Notes: generated by a model from the letters alone, not told the origin. A DNA stretch of 6,168 nt from Candidatus Hydrogenedentota bacterium (GCA_007124105.1 SLFT01000502.1:1-6168); one strand, 5' to 3'; shown: positions 1-6,168, counted from the stretch's first letter. Program-made: numbers and translations.

Positions 1-1053
1 CAGCGGCGCGTCCTTGACCTGAACCGGGCCATTGTCCTGCTGGTGAAGCCAGCGGCCGTTTGATTGCGCGAACAGGTTCAATATCTCAGGATGATGTGAA
101 ATAAGCGTTGCCTGTTGAATCCAGCTGCCGCAGGCGTCCTGTAACGCAAGCAACCACGGCTGAATTTCACGCAATGAAACAAAGTTGGCGGGTTCATCAA
201 TAAACAAACTATAGCCTTCATCCTTCAACCCAACCAGAAGCGTATAAAGAATTATCAGCATCTGCTGGCCGTCCGACAACTCATCAAAGGAATAGCGCAA
301 CGGCTTGCCATTCCCCAAACCAGTGCGCATGAAGACGTTCATAACCCGCGCTTCCTCGCCGCGCTCGCGTAAGCTGAAGTGATCGAAGCCGGGTATGATT
401 TCCCGTATGCGCTGCGTCAGTTCCAGAATGTTGCCCTGCTGTTCCTGGGAAAGGAACCGGTATAGCGAAATAAAATTACCGGCATGGTCATCAAGCCGGG
501 ATGCCTCTCGTAAACTGGTGTTGTCTATCAGCGATGGCAATATGTTCACAATGACCCAGTGATCAATCTCCTGACGAAACCTTGTTAATAACGTGTTATC
601 GCGGCGCGGTTGCAGCATGGCGATCCCGGAGCGACTCCAATCGAAAGGATATTCGGGGCCTTCCGTGTGATCATCGCGGTAAAGCTGGGCGTTCTTGTCG
701 CGGTAGTGGTACAACGGCTTATCGTTCCAACACAGCCGCTCTTCATGAATCCTGCATGTGCGCAGTTCCGGGGCATGTTCAAGCGCCAACAAATAGTCAT
801 ACCTGCCTTCGTCCAGCGTAATTTCAAGTTCAAAACGCTGGGTCGCCAGTGTTTGCCAGCGGGTCAAACTCTCATACTTGAACAACGCGTTCGCCTGTTC
901 CTGGTCAACCAACAGACGTTGCAGGTTGCGCAGAACAGCGAAAACAGAACTTTTACCGCTGCCATTTGGACCCAGTAACAACGTTAACGGGTCCAACTTC
1001 AACTGAAAATTAACAAGGCTTCGGAAATTATCTATGTAGACTCGAGACAGCAT
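1..1053 (-). CDS. AAA_21/COG4637-like predicted ATPase, partial (C-terminus off the left edge)
   Basis: An uninterrupted minus-strand frame of 351 codons starts at 1053 and is still open at base 1, so the C-terminus is missing. Visible motifs are a Walker A loop GPNGSGKSS at residues 28-36, directly after the N-terminal strand typical of RecF/SMC-like ATPases (YIDNFRSLVNFQLKL). There is also an ABC-type signature ELSDGQQ at 258-264, a Walker B LFIDEP at 283-288 and a switch-histidine segment LISHHPE at 316-322. This order and spacing match stand-alone AAA_21 ATPases of about 370-400 residues, so only a few dozen residues are probably missing. ATM start choice: AAGGA (1062-1066) lies 8 bases before the ATG at 1053, whereas the in-frame ATG at 1062 overlaps it. 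Relatives often sit beside small TOPRIM-like or nuclease genes in accessory or defence loci; any such partner would lie left of the window. The substrate is unknown. GC is near 50% in sampled lines, lower than in the neighbours. Confidence 0.9.
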   Translation of the reverse strand, partial: MLSRVYIDNFRSLVNFQLKLDPLTLLLGPNGSGKSSVFAVLRNLQRLLVDQEQANALFKYESLTRWQTLATQRFELEITLDEGRYDYLLALEHAPELRTCRIHEERLCWNDKPLYHYRDKNAQLYRDDHTEGPEYPFDWSRSGIAMLQPRRDNTLLTRFRQEIDHWVIVNILPSLIDNTSLREASRLDDHAGNFISLYRFLSQEQQGNILELTQRIREIIPGFDHFSLRERGEEARVMNVFMRTGLGNGKPLRYSFDELSDGQQMLIILYTLLVGLKDEGYSLFIDEPANFVSLREIQPWLLALQDACGSWIQQATLISHHPEILNLFAQSNGRWLHQQDNGPVQVKDAPL

Positions 1054-1061
1054 CACCAACA

Positions 1062-1066
1062 TCCTT
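1062..1066 (-). promoter_or_regulatory. Ribosome binding site deciding the ATPase start
   Basis: AAGGA on the minus strand ends 8 bases before the ATG at 1053. It overlaps the alternative in-frame ATG at 1060-1062, which makes that start unlikely. Confidence 0.5.
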
Positions 1067-1130
1067 ATGGTTGCGGCATCGCTTGTAAGGCGGCACAAGT
1101 TACGTCTTACTGCAGGCTGCTGTAGTCGTC

Positions 1131-1158
1131 ATTATATCATGATGAATATGGGAGTCGA
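1131..1158 (-). promoter_or_regulatory. Candidate sigma70 promoter for the ATPase gene
   Basis: Read on the minus strand, a perfect TATAAT hexamer lies at 1131-1136. A 4-of-6 match to TTGACA (TCGACT) lies at 1153-1158, with a 16-base spacer. Transcription would start near 1124, giving a leader of about 70 bases before the start codon at 1053. This suggests the ATPase is transcribed independently of the photolyase gene about 460 bases upstream. The -35 match is modest and the call rests mainly on the exact -10 hexamer. Confidence 0.4.
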
Positions 1159-1257
1159 AACAGCCGCAAAATACTTGCTTGGATTACCTTACGACGGTGC
1201 GAACGACACCATCGGAATTAAAGCACTCCAAACCAAAATCAAGCGGGTATAGAATCT

Positions 1258-1295
1258 GTTTTAATGAAGCTTCCGGAGAACCTTCACAAGAAAAC
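1258..1295. repeat. Imperfect inverted repeat (possible hairpin)
   Basis: Outer arms GTTTT (1258-1262) and AAAAC (1291-1295) flank inner arms TGAAG (1265-1269) and CTTCA (1282-1286). These in turn enclose a short TTC/GAA stem around a four-base loop, with one mismatch between the stems. On either strand the U-run would precede the hairpin and the A-run would follow it, the reverse of an intrinsic terminator. A protein-binding site or chance are both possible. Confidence 0.35.
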
Positions 1296-1497
1296 ACCTG
1301 GGGGATACCGCGCAGATGACCATTAACTTTTTCATCTTAGCGTCTCCGCGATCTCTGCTACTTCAACACCATACCGATACTACACAAAACAAGACGCCTG
1401 TTTCCACCTGTTTATTCAGCCGCGCTGGTAAATTGGTTAAACGCGTACACGAATTTCTCTTTTTGCCATGCCCTGCGGATGTCTGTGATCTATCGTT

Positions 1498-1509
1498 ATT
1501 GATATCAAT
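1498..1509. repeat. 12-bp perfect palindrome after the photolyase stop
   Basis: ATTGATATCAAT is perfectly self-complementary and begins on the minus strand six bases beyond the photolyase stop codon. It has no loop and no adjacent T-run, so it is not a normal terminator. It could be a dimeric-regulator half-site pair or chance. Confidence 0.3.
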
Positions 1510-1515
1510 GCGTCA

Positions 1516-2955
1516 TTACCCTTGGCGCACAAAAGCATAAGCGTCCAGCGCGCGCTTTCGCGCTTCCTGATGGTCTACCAGCGGCAACGGATACGTTTCT
1601 CCAAGGACGATATTCGCTTCGTTTAACGCCGTTTTCGATGCGAGCCAGGGCGTATGAATATGTTTGTCATCGAGCGGGGCGAGTTCTGGGACCCATTGTC
1701 GCACATAGGCGCCGGTTGCGTCGTAGCGTTCCCCCTGTTTTATGGGATTGAATATGCGGAAATAGGGGGCGGCGTCCGGGCCGCAGCCGCCCACCCACTG
1801 CCAGCCCAGTGTATTGTTCGCTATGTCGGCATCCACCAGCGTGTCCCAAAACCATGCGGCGCCGGACTGCCACGGCAGGAGCAGGTGTTTCACGAGAAAT
1901 GATGCGGCGATCATGCGTACGCGATTGTGCATCCAGCCCGTGCGCCACAGTTCACGCATGCCCGCGTCCACGATGGGATAGCCCGTAAGCCCGCGCTGCC
2001 ATTGCTTAAGCGCGTCGTCGTCGTTGCGCCAGGGGAACCGCGCGAACTCGGGGCGCATGGGCGCGTGGGTCATGGCGGGGAAATGGCGCAACAGGTACAC
2101 GCCGAACTCGCGCCAGAAAAGCTGGCGCAGGTATACGCCGGCGTTGTGGGTCAATTGCGGGTCGCGCCGCTCCGTACAGACGCTGTCAATAACGGCGGTG
2201 ATAACACGCGGGCTGATTTCGCCGAAGCGCAGATGTGGCGACAAACGGGATACGCCCTGTTGCGCGGGATAGTCGCGCGCCTCTTCGTAGGTCGCGAGCG
2301 CGCTGTCTACAAAACGCTCCAATTGCGCGGTTGCGCCTTCCTCGCCGGGCGTCCATGCATCGCGGAGTCCGGCGGCCCAGTCATGTTCCGGCAGTAATTT
2401 CAAGGCATTCACTGTTACGCCGGCGGGCTTTTTGCGCGGCGGGACAAGCCGCGTCGGCGCCGGCAACGGTTTGATGGCGGGCATGGCCGAGGCTGTTTTC
2501 CAGAACGGGGTAAACACCTTGTACGGCGTACCGGCGCCGTTCATGACGGTGTCGGGGTTAATGAGATGGGTTGCCGCCGCGAAGATGCGACAGGCAACGC
2601 CAGCGCGTTGCAACGTTTCGGCCAGACGGTCATCCTGCGCCCCGCCGATGGGATCATAGGCGCGGCTCCAGAACACCGCGTCGGCGTTATATGCCGCCGC
2701 AAGTTTTGGAAGTTCCGTTTCCGGAGCGCCCGCGCGAATGAGCAACGGCGCCCCGAGGGCCGCAAGCGCCTTTTCCAGCGCGGTCAAGGAATAATGCAGC
2801 CACCATTTGGACGCGCCGCCGGGCATGGCGGAGGCATCACTATCAGGCTGCCAGAGGTATACGGGCAACACCGGGGCCTTTTCGCGGGCCGCACTGTACA
2901 GGGCGGGATTGTCCTCGATCCGCAATTCCTGCCGGAGCCATACGATGTTTGTCAT
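1516..2955 (-). CDS. phrB: Deoxyribodipyrimidine photolyase (class I photolyase/cryptochrome family)
   Basis: A complete 479-residue protein of normal family length (about 450-500). The family uses light and FAD to split UV-induced pyrimidine dimers in DNA; it acts in the cytoplasm. The N-terminal alpha/beta antenna domain begins MTNIVWLRQELRIEDNPAL. The FAD domain shows SRLSPHLRFGEISPR (236-250), WREF (281-284), the class I signature TGYPIVDAGMREL (324-336) and a second signature from N344 to Q363 (NR.R...SF..KHL...WQ). WQWVGGCGPDAAPYFRIFNP follows at 385-404. By alignment from memory to E. coli PhrB, the electron-transfer Trp triad is W309, W362 and W385, the flavin-proximal Asn is N381, and the substrate Trp is W281. 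The residue equivalent to E. coli Glu274 is Gln278 (codon CAG). The start at 2955 is chosen because the family begins a few residues before the first strand and GGGAA (2961-2965) precedes it. An upstream ATG at 2988 would add 11 atypical residues. CPD repair is likeliest; which antenna cofactor it uses is not clear. Confidence 0.95.
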   Translation of the reverse strand: MTNIVWLRQELRIEDNPALYSAAREKAPVLPVYLWQPDSDASAMPGGASKWWLHYSLTALEKALAALGAPLLIRAGAPETELPKLAAAYNADAVFWSRAYDPIGGAQDDRLAETLQRAGVACRIFAAATHLINPDTVMNGAGTPYKVFTPFWKTASAMPAIKPLPAPTRLVPPRKKPAGVTVNALKLLPEHDWAAGLRDAWTPGEEGATAQLERFVDSALATYEEARDYPAQQGVSRLSPHLRFGEISPRVITAVIDSVCTERRDPQLTHNAGVYLRQLFWREFGVYLLRHFPAMTHAPMRPEFARFPWRNDDDALKQWQRGLTGYPIVDAGMRELWRTGWMHNRVRMIAASFLVKHLLLPWQSGAAWFWDTLVDADIANNTLGWQWVGGCGPDAAPYFRIFNPIKQGERYDATGAYVRQWVPELAPLDDKHIHTPWLASKTALNEANIVLGETYPLPLVDHQEARKRALDAYAFVRQG

Positions 2956-3033
2956 AGTGATTCCCGACGTAGATATTGATGCGCACACGCCCCATCCGCG
3001 GCTGTAATTGCAGGCTCTTTGGCTGTGAAGTCG

Positions 3034-3528
3034 CTATTCCTCAATTCCGAGGATATCGCCGTACCGGTCAACATCCAGATCGGGCGCTACCGGCAATGCG
3101 TCGCTGCCGTCTGGTTCGATATAGTGTTTGCGGTCTAACCGGTTATTTACAAACCCCAGTCGCGCTTTCGATCCGTCCTCGTTTTCCCATACATGCCAGT
3201 GTATCAGAAAAGGCGGCGTATACCCTTCGACTCCCGGGTCGTGTTCCGTGGTATGTTCGTCGGACGGAAAGCCAAACTTTTCCTCGGCCTGTTCGTAGCT
3301 GAGGCCGTAATACAGGTTCTCCACAGTTTCTTGGGTAATAAAGGGGCGTTCTGTCGGCGTCTCATCTTCATAAGGCGTCAGGGTGATGTCCGGCGCGGTG
3401 GTCTTTTCCAAGGGCGCTGTTTCGGAAACCGGCGCGCGCACAGGTTGCGTCACGCTCAGCACATACCCCAGCCCGAGCACCACGGCCAGAACCGCCGCGC
3501 CAACAATAAGCGCTGCTTTTGGCGACAT
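3034..3528 (-). CDS. Membrane-anchored BamE/SmpA/DUF3862-like small protein
   Basis: A 164-residue protein. Residues 5-26 form one hydrophobic helix after MSPK, so it is probably an uncleaved signal anchor; there is no lipobox cysteine. A Pro/Thr/Glu-rich linker (about 28-65) leads to a domain with YYGLSYEQAEEKFGFP (73-88) and, later, WENEDGSKARLGFVNNRL (114-131). The pattern GxSYEQ-x-G-x-P, then W-x-DGS, then F-x-N-x-L is that of the BLIP-like fold of SmpA/OmlA (BamE) and DUF3862 proteins. The match is by pattern only. True BamE is a shorter lipoprotein, so assembly of outer-membrane proteins is not implied. GGAGGT (3535-3540) lies 7 bases before the ATG at 3528; the ATG at 3534 is too close to it. 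The stop codon lies 78 bases before the photolyase start on the same strand, so the two may be co-transcribed. The function is unknown. Confidence 0.8.
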   Translation of the reverse strand: MSPKAALIVGAAVLAVVLGLGYVLSVTQPVRAPVSETAPLEKTTAPDITLTPYEDETPTERPFITQETVENLYYGLSYEQAEEKFGFPSDEHTTEHDPGVEGYTPPFLIHWHVWENEDGSKARLGFVNNRLDRKHYIEPDGSDALPVAPDLDVDRYGDILGIEE

Positions 3529-3534
3529 ATTCAT

Positions 3535-3540
3535 ACCTCC
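3535..3540 (-). promoter_or_regulatory. Strong ribosome binding site deciding the start of the BamE-like gene
   Basis: GGAGGT on the minus strand stands 7 bases before the ATG at 3526-3528. It is directly adjacent to the alternative ATG at 3532-3534, so the inner start is favoured. Confidence 0.7.
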
Positions 3541-3605
3541 GTACGGTAGAGACAAAACACGGTGACAGGTCATCGTCTGATGCGAGCGCTGTCAACCACC
3601 GCGTT

Positions 3606-3634
3606 AGTATCGCATACTCCAGACGCTGTGATAA
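3606..3634 (-). promoter_or_regulatory. Candidate promoter for the BamE-like gene (and possibly photolyase)
   Basis: On the minus strand, TTATCA (3629-3634, 4 of 6 to TTGACA) is followed after 17 bases by GATACT (3606-3611, 4 of 6 to TATAAT). A TG one base before the -10 (TGC at 3612-3614) makes an extended -10 element. Transcription would begin near 3599, about 70 bases before the start codon. Each hexamer is only moderate. Confidence 0.3.
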
Positions 3635-3963
3635 AACAACTTGTTGAATCACTCATGGACAGAGAGGGTACTTCGGTATGACGCTTGTTGCGAATGCAGT
3701 AACGTACCCAAAGAAAAAAGCGTCTGCAATTATGGAAAGCGGCAATGCCCCACAACCTTGTGAGCATCTGGAACATGCTTCTGCGACAGGTTTACTGTAC
3801 TCGCCGATCAGAAACATGTTATAAAGAAGGCCATGCGAAACGTTATGTACGAAGACGGAACATAATAAATTGAGATGACGCGCGTTACGGCCGCTGTTCT
3901 GGGTAAGACGCTCCAACCGGTCGTGTACAAGACGGCGTCCCCCGTTGAAATCGCAGACACCAT

Positions 3964-3971
3964 AAAGGAGG
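3964..3971 (+). promoter_or_regulatory. Consensus ribosome binding site of the isoaspartyl methyltransferase gene
   Basis: AAAGGAGG contains the full anti-Shine-Dalgarno complement AAGGAGG and stands 5 bases before the ATG at 3977. It fixes the start and, with it, the signal peptide. Confidence 0.85.
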
Positions 3972-3976
3972 TTGCC

Positions 3977-4732
3977 ATGAAGCGTTTTACTTGTATTGTT
4001 GCGCTGTTGCTTGTTGGGCTGCTGACTTCGCTGCCCGCAGTCGCTGACGCCGAAAACACTGCCGCGCCGCCCGATCCGTACCAGGCGCAACGGGACAGGA
4101 TGGTTGACCGAGACGTTGGCGGGCGCGATGCCTGGGGCGTGCGTACGCCTGTGGAAGATAAGCGCGTACTCGAGGCCATGCGCATTGTGCCGCGTCACGA
4201 ATTTGTACCCGAAAATATTCACGCCCAGGCCTACGCGGACAGTCCCCTGCCCATCGGATACGGCCAGACCATCTCACAGCCTTATATCGTGGGGTACATG
4301 ACCGAACTGCTCAACGTGGCAGAGGACGCGGTGGTGTTGGAAATTGGCACGGGTTCGGGTTACCAGGCTGCGGTATTGTCGCCGCTGGTGAAAGAAGTGT
4401 ATTCCATCGAGATCATCGCGGAACTGGAGAAAACCGCCCGGGCGGCGCTGGACAGGCTTGCGTACGACAATGTCAAGACGAAAGCGGGCGATGGCTATCA
4501 CGGCTGGCCGGAGCACGCGCCTTTTGACGCCATTATCGTAACCGCCGCGGCCAGTCATATTCCGCCGCCGTTGGTGGAACAGCTTAAGCCTGGCGGGCGC
4601 ATGGTCATCCCTGTGGGGCCGCCGGGTCAGGTGCAGCATCTGATGATCGTGGAAAAAGACGAGGACGGCGCGGTACGACAGCGGAACGTGATGCCAGTGC
4701 GATTTGTGCCCTTGACGCGCACGCGGGAGTAG
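3977..4732 (+). CDS. pcm: Protein-L-isoaspartate(D-aspartate) O-methyltransferase, predicted exported
   Basis: A 251-residue protein. The family uses S-adenosylmethionine to methylate isoaspartyl residues formed by ageing of Asn and Asp, starting their repair. After the signal peptide come the PIMT hallmarks: RVLEAMRIVPRHEFVPEN (63-80), LPIGYGQTISQPYIV (91-105), SAM motif I VLEIGTGSGYQAAVL (120-134), the acidic strand end YSIEI (142-146), GDGYHGWPEHAPFDAIIVTA (171-190) and LKPGGRMVIPVG (203-214). Residues 1-25 form a Sec signal peptide: KR, a hydrophobic core to about residue 19, and a likely cut after A23-D24-A25. The catalytic domain alone has normal length; classical cytoplasmic PIMT has no such leader. 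A start at 3875 would bury the leader and lacks a ribosome site. The stop is 11 bases before the next gene, so an operon is very likely. How a periplasmic form obtains SAM is unexplained. Confidence 0.93.
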   Translation: MKRFTCIVALLLVGLLTSLPAVADAENTAAPPDPYQAQRDRMVDRDVGGRDAWGVRTPVEDKRVLEAMRIVPRHEFVPENIHAQAYADSPLPIGYGQTISQPYIVGYMTELLNVAEDAVVLEIGTGSGYQAAVLSPLVKEVYSIEIIAELEKTARAALDRLAYDNVKTKAGDGYHGWPEHAPFDAIIVTAAASHIPPPLVEQLKPGGRMVIPVGPPGQVQHLMIVEKDEDGAVRQRNVMPVRFVPLTRTRE

Positions 4733-4743
4733 CAACAGTTTTT

Positions 4744-6168
4744 ATGCTTGCCCTTCATCTACTCGTATTCATCGTCAGCGCGGTTGGCATCGCCTATCAG
4801 GTCGCGTTGATGCGCGTTTTCAGCATCGGCCAGTGGCATCATTTTGCCTACATGATTATCAGCATTGCCATGCTGGGCTTCGGCGCGGGCGGTGTGATGC
4901 TGGCGCTGGCCGGCGCGCGCATCGCCAAAAGCGGCCGACAACTGCTGGGACCGGCAACGGTGCTGCTGGCGGTGTGCCTTCCCGTATGTTATGCGGTTAG
5001 CCAGCGCGTTCCCTTCGAGACCTTCGAGATCATTTCGCAGACGCGACAGCAAATGCAATGGCTGCTGTGGCTGTATGTGATTCTGGCGGTTCCCTTCTTC
5101 CTCACATCGGTTTGTATTACACTGGCGCTGATGCAGGCGTCGTCTCGGGTGGGGCGGCTCTATTGCGCGTCCATGATAGGCAGCGGCGCGGGCGCGTTCA
5201 CCATGATTGGCCTGTTGTCGTGGATACATCCGCAATACCTGCCGTCTGTCATGGCCCTTGCCATGCTGGTCGCGGTGGGCGCCTCGGGAAAGTTATATCC
5301 CCGTTATCCTGTGAAACGAATGCTGGCAAGCGCCGCGCTGATCCTGCTGGCCGCTTACGCGGGCTGGACGCCTGTTCGCCTCTCTGAATACAAGGGGCTG
5401 TCCTACACGATGCAGTACCCCGACGCGCGACTCATCGCGGAGACCACGGGGCCATTGTCCGTGCTGACCGCGGTGGCCTCGGCGCAGATTCGCGAAACGC
5501 CCGGGCAACTGTCCTACAGTTACCCCTGGTCGGAACGGGGCGCAATCCCGGAACAGATAGGCTTGTACTTCGATGCCGGCGGCGTATCGCCCGTGTCCCG
5601 TTTCGACGGCGACCTTGACGCGTTTTCATACTGGGATTATGTGCCGCCCGCGCTCGCCTATCAGCTGGTCGCGAACCCGGAGACGCTCGTCATCGGCGCG
5701 GGCGGCGGCGGCGATGTACTTGGCGCGCTTTACCACGGCGCGTCGCATGTTGACGCGGTGGAGGTGAACCGGGCGGTATTTGATCTGCTTGAAGAGAACG
5801 AGGAATTGAACGCGTTTTACGGCGACCTCTACAAGCGCCCGGACATAACGCCCATTGTCGCGGACGGACGCGGCTTCTTGCAGTCGAACGAAAAACAATA
5901 CGATCTCATCCAGATTGCGCTGCTTGACTCCTTCAGCGCGGCGTCTGCGGGGGTACACGCGCTCAACGAAAGTTACCTGTATACCGTGGAGGCGCTGGAG
6001 CTCTTTCTGGACAGGCTGACCGACGACGGCGTGGTGGCCATTACACGGTGGCTGAAGACGCCGCCCCGGGATGCGCTGAAATTATTCGCCACCGTGGTGG
6101 AGGCCTGCGAGGCCTTCGGGATCGAAGAGCCGGCCGCGCATATTGTTTTTATACGTTCCTGGAACACG
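4744..6168 (+). CDS. Membrane protein with spermidine-synthase-like domain, partial (C-terminus off the right edge)
   Basis: An open frame of 475 codons runs off the window. The first 210 or so residues are hydrophobic, with about seven candidate membrane helices (roughly 2-21, 33-57, 67-86, 105-130, 140-159, 165-181, 192-207). From about residue 295 a Rossmann domain of the spermidine synthase type follows: the nucleotide loop VIGAGGGGD (316-324), the acidic strand end AVEVN (338-342), VADGRGFL (372-379), YDLIQIALLDSF (386-397), then ESYLYTVEALELFLDRL (409-425) and GVVAITRW. Genuine spermidine synthases have a catalytic Asp seven positions into YDvIivD; here that position is Ala392 (codon GCG), while the second Asp is kept as D395. 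Aminopropyltransfer is therefore doubtful. Such fused proteins are often annotated simply as spermidine synthase; their function is unknown to me. The ribosome site is weak (GGGAG at 4725-4729, 14 bases from the ATG), which suggests translational coupling to the upstream methyltransferase gene. Confidence 0.88.
   Translation, partial: MLALHLLVFIVSAVGIAYQVALMRVFSIGQWHHFAYMIISIAMLGFGAGGVMLALAGARIAKSGRQLLGPATVLLAVCLPVCYAVSQRVPFETFEIISQTRQQMQWLLWLYVILAVPFFLTSVCITLALMQASSRVGRLYCASMIGSGAGAFTMIGLLSWIHPQYLPSVMALAMLVAVGASGKLYPRYPVKRMLASAALILLAAYAGWTPVRLSEYKGLSYTMQYPDARLIAETTGPLSVLTAVASAQIRETPGQLSYSYPWSERGAIPEQIGLYFDAGGVSPVSRFDGDLDAFSYWDYVPPALAYQLVANPETLVIGAGGGGDVLGALYHGASHVDAVEVNRAVFDLLEENEELNAFYGDLYKRPDITPIVADGRGFLQSNEKQYDLIQIALLDSFSAASAGVHALNESYLYTVEALELFLDRLTDDGVVAITRWLKTPPRDALKLFATVVEACEAFGIEEPAAHIVFIRSWNT

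Larger units (their letters stand above)
1054..1515. other. Non-coding spacer between ATPase and photolyase genes
   Basis: No convincing gene lies in these 462 bases. The short open frames on both strands lack recognisable motifs and good ribosome sites. The stretch holds the ATPase promoter candidate (1131-1158), an imperfect inverted repeat (1258-1295), a 28-base stretch resembling purine-rich dispersed repeats (1338-1365), and a perfect 12-bp palindrome ATTGATATCAAT (1498-1509) six bases past the photolyase stop codon. No hairpin followed by a T-run was found for ending photolyase transcription. The spacer is visibly AT-richer than the photolyase gene. Confidence 0.6.
3529..3976. other. 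Divergent intergenic region
   Basis: About 450 bases separate the divergent BamE-like and methyltransferase genes and should hold both promoters. A minus-strand candidate is annotated at 3606-3634. On the plus strand, -10-like hexamers TATAAA (3820-3825) and CATAAT (3861-3866) occur, but neither has a good -35 at the right distance, so no plus-strand promoter is called. An 8-bp palindrome AACATGTT lies at 3813-3820. Open frames crossing the region are unsupported: they lack ribosome sites and mostly overlap the methyltransferase in antisense. The region is clearly AT-richer than the flanking genes. Confidence 0.5.

Noticed and set aside
1067..1252. 61-codon plus-strand open frame in the spacer
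   Set aside because: No ribosome site, no recognisable domain, and it lies across the ATPase promoter and leader in antisense.
1258..1295. Intrinsic terminator of the photolyase gene
   Set aside because: The T-run is on the wrong side of the hairpin for both strands and the site is more than 200 bases past the stop codon.
1316..1540. 74-codon plus-strand open frame in the spacer
   Set aside because: No motif or ribosome site, and it overlaps the photolyase 3' end in antisense.
2956..2988. Longer photolyase with a start at 2988
   Set aside because: It would add 11 residues without homologous pattern; the ATG at 2955 gives the usual N-terminus.
3590..3595. Exact TTGACA on the minus strand upstream of the BamE-like gene
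   Set aside because: At 16-18 bases downstream there is no acceptable -10 hexamer (TGACCT and neighbours), so it is not called a promoter.
3875..3976. N-terminal extension of the isoaspartyl methyltransferase (34 residues)
   Set aside because: No ribosome site at 3875; the consensus AAGGAGG and a proper signal peptide both point to 3977.
3653..4222. 189-codon minus-strand open frame, and a second at 3808-4185
   Set aside because: Both run antisense through the methyltransferase 5' part, have low-complexity-like shadow composition and no known motif.

Overview
The window reads as chromosomal DNA of a Gram-negative bacterium of fairly high GC. Hand counts of sampled 60-base lines give about 60-65% GC in the photolyase gene and about 50% in the first gene. 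A Sec-type signal peptide, a membrane-anchored BamE-like protein and strong Shine-Dalgarno sites (AAGGAGG, GGAGGT) fit a diderm host. The sequence does not fix a phylum. An uncultured deltaproteobacterial-, PVC- or Hydrogenedentes-like lineage is only a guess.

Layout. Three genes lie on the minus strand in the first 3.5 kb. (1) Positions 1-1053 hold most of an AAA_21/COG4637-like predicted ATPase that runs off the left edge. (2) Positions 1516-2955 hold a complete class I photolyase/cryptochrome-family flavoprotein, most likely a CPD photolyase (phrB). (3) Positions 3034-3528 hold a small membrane-anchored protein with a BamE/SmpA/DUF3862-like domain, 78 bases upstream of the photolyase and possibly co-transcribed with it. 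A divergent gap of about 450 bp then leads to two plus-strand genes. (4) Positions 3977-4732 hold an L-isoaspartyl protein O-methyltransferase with a signal peptide. (5) From 4744 to beyond the right edge lies a protein with about seven membrane helices fused to a spermidine-synthase-like Rossmann domain. Genes 4 and 5 are only 11 bases apart and almost certainly form one operon.

How the genes relate. Photolyase and L-isoaspartyl methyltransferase are both damage-repair enzymes, for DNA pyrimidine dimers and aged proteins respectively, but no shared pathway can be shown. The most thought-provoking part is the right-hand operon. An exported methyltransferase needs S-adenosylmethionine outside the cytoplasm, and its partner is a membrane protein with its own nucleotide-binding Rossmann domain that lacks the aminopropyltransferase catalytic aspartate. 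The left-hand ATPase differs in base composition and sits behind a 460-bp AT-richer spacer with its own promoter-like sequence, which fits an accessory and possibly defence-related gene. No RNA genes, insertion sequences or CRISPR arrays were seen.
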